A DNA stretch of 64,000 nt from Rhypophila decipiens (taxonomy: Eukaryota; Ascomycota; Sordariomycetes; Sordariales; Naviculisporaceae): contig MU858077.1 in the NCBI GenBank assembly GCA_033297075.1, positions 62,001 to 126,000 of the forward strand, read 5' to 3'. Within the stretch, counting starts at the first letter, position 1. Every line of letters starts with the position of its first letter. Below the pieces are notes generated by a model. That model was not told where the DNA came from. It did no database searches and saw nothing but the letters and a program-made list of their open reading frames with translations. Below are positions 13,411 to 24,596 of the stretch, in pieces. The position numbers were made by a program, and so were the translations under genes.

Positions 13411-15148
13411 GTTTGCCGATTACGTTTGGTTTGTATGTTCGAAGTATGGGCGGTGTTAGTTGGTCACTTAGTGGGCTTGCGATGGTCAACTTGTGGTGGT
13501 GGTGGAGGAGGGATGGCCTCCAACTTTTTCCTGGGGGCATGCACGATAAGCCAGCTTATCGGCTTGGCTTGTGAAAGCTTCAGGTGGGGCTTCTGCTGTC
13601 ACCAAAACCCGTTTCGGAGGTACAGTACGTAGGTAGTGTACCCTGTAAAATACAAGAGTACAAATGACCCGAAGTGTTTTTGATACGGCGGTGGTAATGT
13701 ACATTAAATGCAATCTGGCTGGCGACGTTGAATGGTGTAGCTACTCATCTCGTGGATAAGGCATTCGCTGCAACTATTTTATTGCTTGCTCTAAACTATC
13801 CAGTGATGCTCGTTGGAGTTGGGTCGAGTGGAACCAGCAGTTGTAAGGGTGCCCGACCAGCACAAACCTAAGCAGTACTGTATTCCGTACATACATACTA
13901 GGTACAGTATCTGCGGATAACCGGTACCATATTATTCGACCCAGTTTCGGATGCCATGACTCCATGGATTGTCTCTAGTCCTCCGAAAGTGCTCAGTCTC
14001 CTAGGCCAATTCTGGATCACGTAGTCCGAAATCAGTGCTCTTTTGACTGTACAGATATAGGTCGCATTTATTTATTCACTTCTTCCAAGCCGTAACAGGT
14101 GTTGGTACATATTAGTCGGTCAACCACTCAATGGCACACCGAGATGCAGTGATACGGACAATATCCGTAGTGCACGCACTTGCCTGCAGTGTGCCTCTTT
14201 CGGCATGAGGGAATTGAAGATAGCCAGTAATATGACGCACTTGTGGATGTGTTGGCCACAGGGATATCACGTTCACCTCTAATGGGACAAAGAGGGAGAA
14301 TAGGGCATGTCATTGTCACGATGTAAGTGCCCTGGAGCTCTGTTGAAGGCGCTGTGGAGAGTCCAAACTGCCAACTGTTGGTCAAGCTTGAAAGTAAGTT
14401 AGTGGTCCGTAGTTCCCGTCACCCCACTGGGGAGTTTCGGGCATGCGCCTCCGTGGCTCAGGATTGGCATTCCAGGGCAGTTTGCTCCAGTCATCAGTGC
14501 ATAATGCTACTTCGGCATGCACGATGAAGCTCTTCTCCATGACCACTTCACTTCACTTGAACGACACGCCACCTCATGATTTGATCATTGCCCAAGGATT
14601 CAGTTTTACCATCCCTCTGGTAGAACCAAGACCTGACAGTTAAATTCACGTTTCTCACGGTCCTCCGAACATTTTCTTCCGGGCGCTCAAGTCCTACGTA
14701 ATATTTTGCTGGCCTCAGAAACTGGCGTGTCCTACGCTGCTTTGCCTTTTCTCCCGGGTTGACTCAGCTCATCTCATGGTTGAAACAATCCCGACCTCGC
14801 CCCGATCGATGATGTGATTGCTACAACTTGAGCGCCACATCAACGGTCAAGTAGTGTCCGGTGGAAGCAGTTGATGCTTAGAATTCGACGATTCCAGCCA
14901 TCTTTCCAGAGTTTTGCTTGTTGACCCTCGACTCTCACTCAGTGTACCATCACTCCGGGTCCACTCCCAACAAAGACGGCAGCACTGGTGTTTGAACGCC
15001 ATGTGAGGCCCCCTAACTATAAGGACGCGGCTTTGCTTTCATCGGCAGCGAATCAAGCCTTCTTTGTTGTGGTTTCCGGCGATATACGATCGTAGACGCC
15101 TCGAGACGTTGATCTGCCCTGCAGAGTCGATTGAAACCATAATCCAAT
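13411..15148. other. 1.74-kb divergent intergenic region (FYV7 / Atos protein)
   Basis: Shared 5' region of two divergently transcribed genes. It contains scattered TACAGTA/GTACAGTA words near 13620 and 13898, and GTATTCCGTAC near 13877. I see no coding region and no RNA gene. The last 250 bases before 15149 are probably the leader of the Atos-family gene. Confidence 0.55.
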
Positions 15149-17622
15149 ATGCCCATATTTCGAGCCTCTCGGGAGCCCCCTGGCATTTCATCTGATGACT
15201 ATAGAGACGCCGCAAGCCCAATCCCTATCCAAACTCCTCCAGACTCCATCAGACCTTTGACCCATCGTCTCTCGGAGGAGAGTATCAGGACTGAGTTTTG
15301 CGAGGGCCCCATTCCTGATAGCCCCCCGAAGCCAGTCACCCCTGAGCGTACCTCGAACAAGGTAGTTTCTGATCGTGCCGAGCTCATCGAGTGTCTGAAG
15401 AGAGGAGAAAGTCCGACATGGATACCCAACCGCCATGTAGGTTCAAATTCACCAGCTTTTTGAAAGCCGCATCTTGTGGCAAGGAATGCGTCATGCTAAA
15501 CAGGTAACAGCTCGAGTCCCTCTTTAATCAAGGTCGTTCTCCTCCGCAAACACCTACTGGACCGAAGCCGGCCTTGCTTCCAGCTCCTGATATCACACCA
15601 GAGAAACAGACAGGATGTGAGGATCCTTTGGCGGACTCGCGACTTGAGCAAGGGCTACACATTGAACGCCCGCGTTCGGCCCTCCACAGTGGCAATTTTA
15701 CCCCCGACGAACCCGGTGAAGGTGCTGAGAGGGTAGTAGAGGCGGCTCGTGGGGACGTTGGAAACGAACTCACATCAGCTGGGTCACGGTGGAATGCTAC
15801 CTCGCCGCCGCGCGACTTCAGTTTCTTGCAGTATGGAAAGGGTGCAAATGGATACCGAAAAGAGGCGTTTGGATCCGGCATCTCGTCCATCTCAACGTCG
15901 CCGTCATCCAGTTTTGTCTATAAACCGCCGACGAGCCCCCTCGTCCAGTCTGAGAGCAACGAGGACCTTGACCTTAGTCTGCCCCTGAACAGCATCAATA
16001 TTGCCTCTAATACCCCTCGGAACTCACGACGACATACACTGAACTCATCGGGGCCCTCGCCATACACGAACTTTTCATCTCATCATCACACACCGCTACG
16101 CCGGGAAAGCAGTCATCCATACCAGGCTCACCAACCTCGTAGATCGCTGAATCTGAGCAGCAACTTTGCAGCGGCCGGCTTCTCGGCTCAGCCGTCGGCG
16201 TATTTACGACCAAGGCGACCTTCCTTGAGCTCAGATGCGTCGCCCTTGCAGCACGCATCTATGGTTGGATCCTACGAGGAGAGCATTCTCAGGGGCCGCA
16301 TGTCAACGACACCCTCCAAGCCTCTCGACTTTATGGCACAGATTGGGGTACTTGGTCTTGGAAAATGCAAACCAAGTCTGCGCTGCCCGGCACATGTCAC
16401 GCTCCCATTCTCAGCTGTCTTTTACAGCTACGCCAGCACGTCATACGGACGAAGCAAGGTGGAAGATGGACCCAGCCCGTACGTTGGTCAGATCGACTTG
16501 GAAAACGGACTCTTGAACCCCGATGAGGAACAGCGGTCCAAACGAAAGCTCCAGAGCAGATATAATGACCGCAAAAATTCAGACGATGATCCAGAGATGC
16601 AGGACAACCCGCCCGATCTTTCGGAGAGCGAATCCCGCAGGACGGGAAAGCACAAGCGACAGACCAGGTCACCAAGAGCCCCCCCAGGTGGTCGATACAG
16701 GATACCAGAAAAGGGCCAGCTCCAGATCATAATCAAGAACCAGAACAAGACAGCCGTCAAGCTTTTCCTCATCCCCTACGATCTAGCCGGTATGGAGGCC
16801 GGCTCAAAGACGTTCATCCGCCAGCGGAGCTATTCCACCGGCCCAATCATTGATAATATTCCCGAGCTGAAGGAAGCCGACACGATATCGGACCGTCCCA
16901 TTCTTCGCTACCTCATCCACTTGCACATATGCTGTCCCTCCAAGGGACGTTTCTATCTGTACAAGAGCATTCGTGTCGTCTTCGCCAATCGGGTTCCTGA
17001 CGGAAAGGAAAAGCTCCGGAACGAAGTGACTTACCCGGAACCGCGCTTCACACCTTACAAGCCCACCCGCGGCATGCCTACCGGTCCGAACTCTTCATCC
17101 TCTCTCGCAGCCGAGCAAGCCTTCAGAAGGCGGAGCTCTGGCTTCTCCTTTGCCGACTACTCTAGGTTTGACAGCATGGATGGAATCGCGAGCTTACCGA
17201 ATCACGCCATGCCTACGCCGCTCCAGGCTTCGTTTGGCGGTGCATATCACGGGAATGTTTCTGTCGACCCAGAACTATTTGAAGACCAGCCGAATAAAAG
17301 GCTGCGAGGCGATAATACCCTCACCGTGGCAAATAACCAGGCCGCCGTCCAGCCCGATAATGCTCCCGTCGAAGAGCTCTCCGACAGCTGGAAGATATGG
17401 AAGGAAGAAATGCGGGATGTCGAGATGGCAGCCTCCCCTAGCCACCGTGACAAGTACGGCAAGCTGAACAGGGGAGATGTGGGCTACGGGGGTAATGCCT
17501 TTGCACCGGCGCCCAGCGGTCGGCACATTGCCCCCGAGGGCTTGCTCTCACAGCGGCTTCGGTCTTTGGGGATGCAAGGGTACCTTTCGGATGACGGCGG
17601 TAACCAGGAAGAAGAAGAATAG
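15149..17622 (+). CDS. Atos-family (FAM214-like) protein with DUF4210 and Chromosome_seg domains
   Basis: Conserved eukaryotic family whose fission-yeast member is linked to meiotic chromosome segregation and whose animal members (Atos/FAM214) are nuclear regulators. Two exons, 15149..15436 and 15511..17622, with a 74-nt phase-0 intron (GTAGGT donor, branch-like GCTAAAC), give 799 aa. The N-terminal 360 residues are Ser/Pro-rich and disordered. The Atos conserved domain (DUF4210) starts near 369 with LDFMAQIGVLGLGKCKPSLR and includes HVTLPFSAVFYSY. The second domain spans about 490-600, from YRIPEKGQLQIIIKNQNKTA through LIPYDLAGMEAGSKTFIRQR to RPILRYLIHLHICC and KGRFYLYKSIRVVFANR, the characteristic Chromosome_seg core. 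A basic and acidic tail ends in EEEE. Family membership is clear. A role in meiosis here is inference. Confidence 0.9.
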
Positions 17623-18010
17623 GTGGCTGGCTGGCTATGGCCAGATGGTTGTTATTCATTTCCCTGAGCGGTGTTATACAAAGGGACGGGAAGAAGCCAG
17701 TATTAGATCTGGGACCTGGATGAACTGTTTGGTTGAAGTTTTGTCTTTTGACTGAATTAAAAAGAGGCCTTTGCATACCGACCTGGGGACTTGGGCTCAT
17801 CCGTCTTGCAGTTCATATCAGATCTCGATCTTAGTTACCCTATAATGTAGTTGGATAACAGAACGAAAGGTTATGAAGGGAGACAGAGAGACAGGAAAGT
17901 TGACATATGGATAACATCAAAAAGTAAATAGTCTAACAATAAAGAAATAAGAAAGTAAAAAGCCACTACTTGACTCAGTAGTAACCCATCTTCTTCCTAT
18001 GAGTATCAAA
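17623..18010. other. 388-bp spacer (Atos 3' region to tRNA-Val)
   Basis: Probable 3' untranslated region of the Atos-family gene, followed by AT-rich sequence with many AAAGAAATAAGAAAG-type words just 3' of the tRNA-Val gene. The plus-strand A runs near 17940-17965 are T runs on the tRNA strand, as expected for an RNA polymerase III terminator region, although the closest long T run is about 50 bases from the tRNA end. Confidence 0.5.
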
Positions 18011-18083
18011 TGCTCGGACCCGGGGTCGAACCGGGGACCTTCAGTGTGTGAGACTGACGTGATAACCACTACACCATCCGAGC
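18011..18083 (-). tRNA. tRNA-Val (anticodon CAC)
   Basis: On the minus strand the cloverleaf reads with acceptor GCTCGGA pairing TCCGAGC, a D-arm with AGTGGTTATCAC, anticodon stem TCAGT/ACTGA enclosing loop CTCACAC (anticodon CAC, valine), a T-arm CCGGTTCGACCCCGG and discriminator A. There is no intron. The A box (TGGTGTAGTGG) and B box (GGTTCGACCCC) internal promoters are both present. It lies alone between the Atos-family and PPR genes. Confidence 0.96.
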
Positions 18084-19034
18084 TTGTGGGTTCTTGCTGT
18101 GTGTCAAGGAGTAGTTATCCTATTTATGGTGGATGAAAAGAGAATAAAGGAAGTGGGTTTTTACTCTCCTGGCACGAGGTTTGTTCACTTTATGCTTATG
18201 TTGTTGGTCTGGAGGAAGCAAGTTGGTGAAGAGCGTGAAAGGTACTGCGTGCCTGTCGAGGTACGGTAGGTGCCGTTCTACCCCGTGGAATGTGTGGATG
18301 TCGATGGGTGAGTGGGCGGGTGTGTACGGCAAGTGGATATTCTCGGACTGGGCCGGGCCGGACTGGAGACGGAACGGGCGGAAGCCACGCACAGGAGATG
18401 TCCGGAGGCAGACTGGATACATACTTCCGTTCGGAGTGAGTAGGTGATTGGATTGAAGGGCAGTAGAGGCAGTACAAATATGAAGAACTGCAAGATTGGC
18501 GACTTTTGAGTTGGTAGACATGTGGGTACATGAAGATTCTGTTTACAATTATGAGTCAACCACGATCGATCTATGCTAGCGGAAAGATGAATGGATGGAT
18601 GCGTTATTCATGAAGCCTCGTTCATTCACCTCCCACTACCCTGGCAGTTCTATTTCATGCGGTTGGCGAGTCTGTGGAAGTAGAGAACAAGGTAGTACGT
18701 AGTGTGCCGTTTAAATTATCTATGTACCCAAACCCAAGAATACACACACGGCAGACCAGTGACTCCCCCTAATAGTACAGAGCGGATTTGTCTACCTGCG
18801 GCAGATCGGTTGTAATGTATGGATGAGCCAGAACGAAGGCAATATGTTATAAAGATGAAAAAAAATACAGAGAATGATGCCCTGGATTATAAAGATCAAG
18901 ACCACCACCGCAGATAATGCTATCCAAAACTACAAGACACGGGTGTAATAATTGTACAGGAGGAAGAAAAGAAAAATACACATATATTGCAAACCATACT
19001 TCCGCTTCTTCTTCTTCTTCTTCTCTCAGTTTTA
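18084..19034. other. 951-bp spacer (tRNA-Val upstream to PPR gene 3' end)
   Basis: This lies upstream of tRNA-Val and downstream of the PPR gene, both on the minus strand. I see no recognisable coding sequence. The only notable structure is the CTT microsatellite at 19005..19023. Confidence 0.55.
19005..19023. repeat. (CTT)6 microsatellite
   Basis: Six uninterrupted CTT units plus one base, ending 12 bases beyond the stop codon of the PPR gene. In the transcript it would read as a GAA repeat at the start of the 3' untranslated region. Confidence 0.85.
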
Positions 19035-22000
19035 CTACTGAAAGTCTTCTGGGCCGTCCTTGTGAGACTTGGCTGGTTTCTTATCGCTGGATTGGGCCAC
19101 CTGTTTCGTGAGCTCGGTAAATACATCATTGGAATCTCCAGCATCGTAATCGCTTTCTTCAGCCTCGGACTCTTTAGCTTGAAGTTTAGCTCTGGCCCGT
19201 TCCCGACGACTAGGTCCTGACATGCGCACCGTCGCTGGTTCCAAGTGTCGAGAAAGGATCGTCTTGAACTCAGAAGGTGTCGCCTCAGCAGTAGTCGCAC
19301 TGCCATCCTCGCTCGGTCGAGCCATGCTGTGGGACGCAGTCGTCGGTCTTGTGACAATGGGAGGTTTACTGTCGGCGGGGGGTTCAGGCTGCTTTTTCGG
19401 CCCACGGCGAAACTTTTCCCCGTAAATGCTGCGTTTGATTTGCTTCAATTTCTTGCGCAGTGCCTTGTCCCTCTTCAATGTGGTTCTTACTCGTCGGGGC
19501 CAAATCTGTTTCGGACCCGCCGCCGCCGCTTTCTTCACCACCGTGCTGGATACCTCGGGTGATGAGTGAGGCGGACTTGGCTCGGCAAACGGAGCCTCTT
19601 TCTGAATGGATTTCTCCGCCTTCTCTATCCTCAGCCGCCGGAAATACTGCTTCTTCACCTCCTTGAAACTCTCTGGCGCCAGCGGCTTATCGCTCTGCCT
19701 CATTTGCAGTCCCTCGCCTCTAGTCCAGGTATTTCTCCACGGATACGGCGTTTTGACATCATCAATCGACTTTTTGGTATAGTACATCTGAGGAGTGCTG
19801 TCTTTCTCGTCCTGGGCGAAAGCATCCCCAATCATGTCGTATTCATCTTGCTCCAGCTCTGCTCGCGCCAAGCGTCTTAAACTCTCCATGTGCGGGCTTG
19901 CAGCCCTATGATGAGGGTATTCTGACCGTGACAACCTTCGCAACTTATTCGTCATCGCACGCTCGCGCTCCTCGGGCGTTTGCGAGACGAGGATGCTTTC
20001 CGTTGCCTTTTCGAGCCAGTTGTTATAGCCTCCACCAGTCTCGGTGACTGCTCGCACTGTACGAGGACAGGTGTCTTTGATCTTCTGCATCATTTTTTCC
20101 GCCTCTGAAGACCAGAGGGTGAGTTTGTCCAGATCCATCCACACTCGGATCAAGGTAAGCATCGTGTAAGTGATGGGCCGCGCTACCCTCGAGTAGCTGG
20201 TCAATCTGCGCAGCTCGAGGGGGAGTTGTGTCTTGGTGTCGGGCGTCCTCGCGCGAATATGCGGCCAGCCGAACCATGCCGGCATAAGTTCTTTCTCGCA
20301 CGCCATAAAAGCTTCTTGCCACCTGTTCATCCGCGCAAGTGCCTGAACGTAAATGTTCCAGTTCTTGCTGTCGAGCTTGAACCCTCTTCTCTGAACATCC
20401 TCTACCATATCAATCAACCCCTGGGCGTCATCTGTTTCCTGGAACAATCGTTGCATCGTCTTCAAAGCGTCACACAGCTCATACCGGAAGGCCGGGGCAA
20501 GTTGTCCAGCGGGCGGCCGAGCTGACGAATCTTGGTCCTCGGCAGCCGAACTTAATACCGACGACTGCTTCCCCGCCCTTTCCATTCTGGTCAGGATAAT
20601 GTTGAAGACCTCCTTGACACGGCCAAACTTCTTCTCGTGGAAGTCGGCCAGCATCATGTCGAGCATCAACTTGATGGGCATGGTTTCCTCGCTGGCTCGG
20701 GCGGGAAACTGAAGACTGTAGAGACTCAAAATATCTTGGACCGAAGCAAAGTCCCGCATTTGTATGAGCATCAAGATGACTTGAGAATATTGCTCTGCGG
20801 CGGCCCGATGATTTCCTTTGGGCTGGGAGCTTTCCTTCCCAAAAGAATTCCGGAACAGCCACAGAGCTCTGTTCACATACTGAAGCCTATCGTTTCCCAG
20901 TCTCAGGGGCGCCGAGTGCAGGGTAATCTTGGCGTTTCCGAGGGCACGAATGATTGCTGTCATCCTGTTGGTCGTGTCCGGAAATTTGTTCTTGATCAGC
21001 TCATTGGTTTTGAGAGCCAGGTAGCCCTCGCCCGTTCGGAGGAAGCCGCTCATAATCAGCACGTAATGACTGTCTGTAGGTTGGAAGATGCCGTCCCTGA
21101 GCGCGACTCTGAGGAAGTGAACAGCATGATGCACCTGCTTGCAGTTCACAAGAGCCTGGAGAAGACTACCGTAGGTATGCTCGTCGTACGGCACGCCGTG
21201 TTTAGTCATGTACTCCAAAATGCGGTTGACACTGCTCAGGTCCCGTCGTTTAGCATGGTGATGGAGGAGAGTGTTCCACAAACCGGTGCGACTGCCTTCG
21301 ACGTCAGCGTCTTTGGCTGTCCTGGAACAGAGCAGCGCCGCCTCCTCGAATCGATCGTTTTGGCAATATGCCTCCACCAACGTATCCAGCATGGCAGTGT
21401 TTGGCCTGACCCCGAGCTCTCCTGAAAGCCTGAGGAGGTCAAGGGTGAGGCGGAGGTCACCACGAGACCCGGCCATGCCCATCACGATGCCGAAGCTATG
21501 CTGATTGGGTTGATTCTCCTCGCAGAGGCGCATGAAAGCGCTCATCGCTCCTTCAAAGTCTCGAGCTTTGACGTAGGCCTGTATGAGATTATTCCAGTGC
21601 ACCGTGTTGGGCGGAACCGCAGAGGTGGCCACATACTCCTCGAGCACCCGCCGCGCTGCGTCACAGTCGCCAGCCGCAGAATGGACCTGGATGAGTGCCG
21701 AGAGAACCGAGGGGTCCATTTTTGCAAATTTGTGCTGCTTGAGATAGTCCTTCACCAGCCGCTGCACTGTCGCGACATCGCCTAGCCGAGCATAAAAGGC
21801 GATAAATTTCTGATATGCCTTCAGTCCGATGCTCCATGTGCCGCTTGTCCAGTCCTCCAACAGCTGCTGCATCCCAACAGTGTCCTTCTGCTGATAAAAC
21901 ACGTGAACCATGACCTGCAGGACACTCCCTCTGATCCACTGCCCGGAAAGCTCACGGTAGTTCTTGTAGGCTTCCATGGCGAGTTTCGCCCACCCGCGCT

Positions 22001-23444
22001 CGACACACAGATGTATGAAAGCCTCATATGCCCTTTTATCCTTGGTAAACTGCACCATCACTGTGGCATCTTTGGGAGAGAAGAACGGCAAAGAGCGTGC
22101 GGCCACGAGTTTCAAAAAAGAGCGCACCGTATGCCTCAGCTGCACTTCCTTATCTTGCTGCTCCGCTTGACGTTCTCCTTGCACAGCGTAATCCCACAGT
22201 TTTTTGAGCTTGGCCTCGAAATCTGGAAACGCAGCCAGCGCACGGAATATGAAAGGACGGGAGCAGGGAGAAACCGCCTCGGCTGTGGCAGTGTTGAGAG
22301 TACTGTCGCCAGGTTCTGGGGCCTTGGGTGTTTCTAAAGCGTCACGCGATTTTTTGGGCGTCTGTGTTTTTGGCCGACCCCGGGGCAAATGTTGTTCAAA
22401 CAACGCCCATGCATCGAAAAAGAGCTGCCAGTTTTCCGTTCGAAAACAATAGACGACAAACGGATCAAGGGCTTTCCCAAGTTCCCTCTTCTCTAGAGCC
22501 GTGGTAAAAATGGCTTGCGCCGTCGTGAGATCCTGGAACATGAGACGTGCCCTGACCGCGGCCTCGACAAGATCATCGGTCCACTCTTCAATACTGTACA
22601 AGGAGAAGAGCTCGCACACCCTCCAGGCCTCTACTGGCCGAGTTGACCGGGACAGATAAAGGGTAACGCCAGTCCTGAATTCTTGTTTCTGGGCGTCATC
22701 TAGACCACTGTAGAGCGTCCAGATGCTTTCATACGGTCTGATATCATCATCTTGACTAGTCAGAAGCTGCCGCAAACCATCTGGACCAGACAAGACCCTG
22801 TGATCAAGTTTACTAGACCGGTCCAGCTGCTCCAACTCGTCTAAAAACCCAGTCTGCGACATGGCTGCGCCTGGTATGGGTGCTCGGCCGTGCTCCTTGT
22901 CACTTCGGATCGAAACATTTTCGGTCTGGGTTGCATCTTCGCCACGGTTGCCCACAGCTTCTGATGCGTCCGAGATGTCGGTTTGAGGTGCTAGAACCTC
23001 CGTCTGGGGCGATGGGGAATCTGGCGTTTTACTCGGCGCGCTATCGGCTGATTTGTGACCAGAGGACGAGGCGTATAAACGTGCCGTCAAAGCGTGGGCT
23101 TTCTGTTCTCCACTGAAAGGCTGGAGGGTGGTCAGAGTAGCGCGGAATCGTCGCAAAGAAGGAGCTGCCCAGTTCGGGTACAGGAAGTCCAGCACAAATG
23201 TCGACGCCAAACTCGATTCAAACTTGTTTTCTGATTTCGTCGGCATGACAGCACCGAGGCTAGCCGGCGTCGACATGCGCATCAGCGCGCTACACGCATC
23301 GAGAAGTTCGATATCGGGGGCAGCATTTTGCCAAAAGCTCGTGTGAAGGCGGCGCTGGCCACTGAGTGAGTATTTGGAGGACGAGCATGGAAGGACTCTC
23401 CGAAACCCGCAAGGTTCGATGCTCGCGGCGGTCCGCTCTAGCAT
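19035..23444 (-). CDS. Large mitochondrial pentatricopeptide-repeat (PPR) protein, Cya5-like candidate
   Basis: Predicted organelle RNA-binding protein of the PPR superfamily, 1469 aa in one exon. The start at 23444 (MLERTAASIEPCGFRRVLP) gives an Arg-rich, acid-poor mitochondrial presequence including RRLHTSFW. An upstream in-frame Met at 23477 adds only 11 residues and weakens it. Helical repeats run from about 190 to 1050. The clearest 35-residue PPR units begin near 613 (TVHWNNLIQAYVKARDFEGA) and continue through NTAMLDTLVEAYCQNDRFEEA, TGLWNTLLHHHAKRRDLSSV and EHTYGSLLQALVNCKQVHHA to about 800. The C-terminal 350 residues are basic and disordered. Fungal PPR proteins of this size and layout include Cya5, a COX1 translation or stability factor; that orthology is a guess. 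A mitochondrial RNA role is a strong family inference. It is divergent from SRP68. Confidence 0.9.
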   Translation of the reverse strand: MLERTAASIEPCGFRRVLPCSSSKYSLSGQRRLHTSFWQNAAPDIELLDACSALMRMSTPASLGAVMPTKSENKFESSLASTFVLDFLYPNWAAPSLRRFRATLTTLQPFSGEQKAHALTARLYASSSGHKSADSAPSKTPDSPSPQTEVLAPQTDISDASEAVGNRGEDATQTENVSIRSDKEHGRAPIPGAAMSQTGFLDELEQLDRSSKLDHRVLSGPDGLRQLLTSQDDDIRPYESIWTLYSGLDDAQKQEFRTGVTLYLSRSTRPVEAWRVCELFSLYSIEEWTDDLVEAAVRARLMFQDLTTAQAIFTTALEKRELGKALDPFVVYCFRTENWQLFFDAWALFEQHLPRGRPKTQTPKKSRDALETPKAPEPGDSTLNTATAEAVSPCSRPFIFRALAAFPDFEAKLKKLWDYAVQGERQAEQQDKEVQLRHTVRSFLKLVAARSLPFFSPKDATVMVQFTKDKRAYEAFIHLCVERGWAKLAMEAYKNYRELSGQWIRGSVLQVMVHVFYQQKDTVGMQQLLEDWTSGTWSIGLKAYQKFIAFYARLGDVATVQRLVKDYLKQHKFAKMDPSVLSALIQVHSAAGDCDAARRVLEEYVATSAVPPNTVHWNNLIQAYVKARDFEGAMSAFMRLCEENQPNQHSFGIVMGMAGSRGDLRLTLDLLRLSGELGVRPNTAMLDTLVEAYCQNDRFEEAALLCSRTAKDADVEGSRTGLWNTLLHHHAKRRDLSSVNRILEYMTKHGVPYDEHTYGSLLQALVNCKQVHHAVHFLRVALRDGIFQPTDSHYVLIMSGFLRTGEGYLALKTNELIKNKFPDTTNRMTAIIRALGNAKITLHSAPLRLGNDRLQYVNRALWLFRNSFGKESSQPKGNHRAAAEQYSQVILMLIQMRDFASVQDILSLYSLQFPARASEETMPIKLMLDMMLADFHEKKFGRVKEVFNIILTRMERAGKQSSVLSSAAEDQDSSARPPAGQLAPAFRYELCDALKTMQRLFQETDDAQGLIDMVEDVQRRGFKLDSKNWNIYVQALARMNRWQEAFMACEKELMPAWFGWPHIRARTPDTKTQLPLELRRLTSYSRVARPITYTMLTLIRVWMDLDKLTLWSSEAEKMMQKIKDTCPRTVRAVTETGGGYNNWLEKATESILVSQTPEERERAMTNKLRRLSRSEYPHHRAASPHMESLRRLARAELEQDEYDMIGDAFAQDEKDSTPQMYYTKKSIDDVKTPYPWRNTWTRGEGLQMRQSDKPLAPESFKEVKKQYFRRLRIEKAEKSIQKEAPFAEPSPPHSSPEVSSTVVKKAAAAGPKQIWPRRVRTTLKRDKALRKKLKQIKRSIYGEKFRRGPKKQPEPPADSKPPIVTRPTTASHSMARPSEDGSATTAEATPSEFKTILSRHLEPATVRMSGPSRRERARAKLQAKESEAEESDYDAGDSNDVFTELTKQVAQSSDKKPAKSHKDGPEDFQ

Positions 23445-24596
23445 CGCGGTAACTACACTGCCCGGCTCAGCAGCCAAGAGTGAGGTTCGGCGGTTGAGAT
23501 TTCGAGGACGAAGGATGGATGGAGGAGAAGGGAAACGTTATGAGCCGAAATTCGGGATTCGGGGCATGGTCTTGGGGAGTCGCCGGTGCCTTGGTAGCTG
23601 TTGTCTTGCTGGTAAACTGGTAGCTATAGCTGGGCGTGTCGGAGGCTTTTTTCCGCAAATTCTCAGGAAATGCCAAACCAGTAATATGTCCGTCCAATTC
23701 CAATGCAATACTTAGCATCATGAAGGAATGGGATATAGCGGACCAACCAGTTTACTTCCCCAAAGGAGTTGATCCTGAGGCGGATGATGGATCGCGCATC
23801 CAAAAAATTTGACCGCGAAACATAGAACCTCCAGGGTGGATCCCAAGCTCCGGGAGCTGAACCGCTTGGCGACTTAGGTATGTGGCGCCACTGGTAACAT
23901 ACTGTCTCCAGCTTCTCAGCTAGCTAAAGTGGGTATGAGACCTGATTGGCCCGACCTCAGGGCTTACGATACCAGTTTACACTATCTCCGTACCCCATAC
24001 CCTGGAAACACTGACAGCTCCCTGTACGTGTCACATCACGGTGCCAGTTATTCTTGGTTGCTACGCAAAAGTTTTGAATATTCCACACAGTTCACGATGT
24101 AATTACAGCTGATTCTACGGTTTATTGACAATGGGAACCCTGACCACCTCAGCTACTGGGAGTCATTGGATCGAAAATATCTTGCGGAAAACCCGTGTAC
24201 CGAATACACCGAGCGGGTACGGATACGCCACCTCGTGTGGGGAACGACAGGGAGTCAATGCAACTCCTCAAGATTTGTGCGCGGGGCATCTGGACATCGA
24301 CACCGAAATGATGGTAAGGTTCTATATACAGAGTCAACCCAGCTTTTGGTTCGAGTGCGATAGTTAGTCCAGCATATCTCCGGGGGAATTCTACTTTATG
24401 TGCACATCTCGAATCACATACCGGTAGAAGTCATACGCCAAGATTCCACCAGTTGTCGCACCAATTCAAGCCAGTCCAGAGATTAGGCCTCCTCAGCTCC
24501 ACAAGCTCACCAGTCCAGGCCTGCGCTGGACATCATACGCCGACTCGACAAAGAACCAACCAAAGCTTAGTATCTTCCAATTGCTCAGAGGCCAAC
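23445..24596. other. 1.15-kb divergent promoter region (PPR protein / SRP68)
   Basis: Shared upstream region of two divergent genes. Small open frames in it have no protein-like features, and I see no repeats or RNA genes. The segment just before 24597 is probably the SRP68 leader. Confidence 0.55.
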
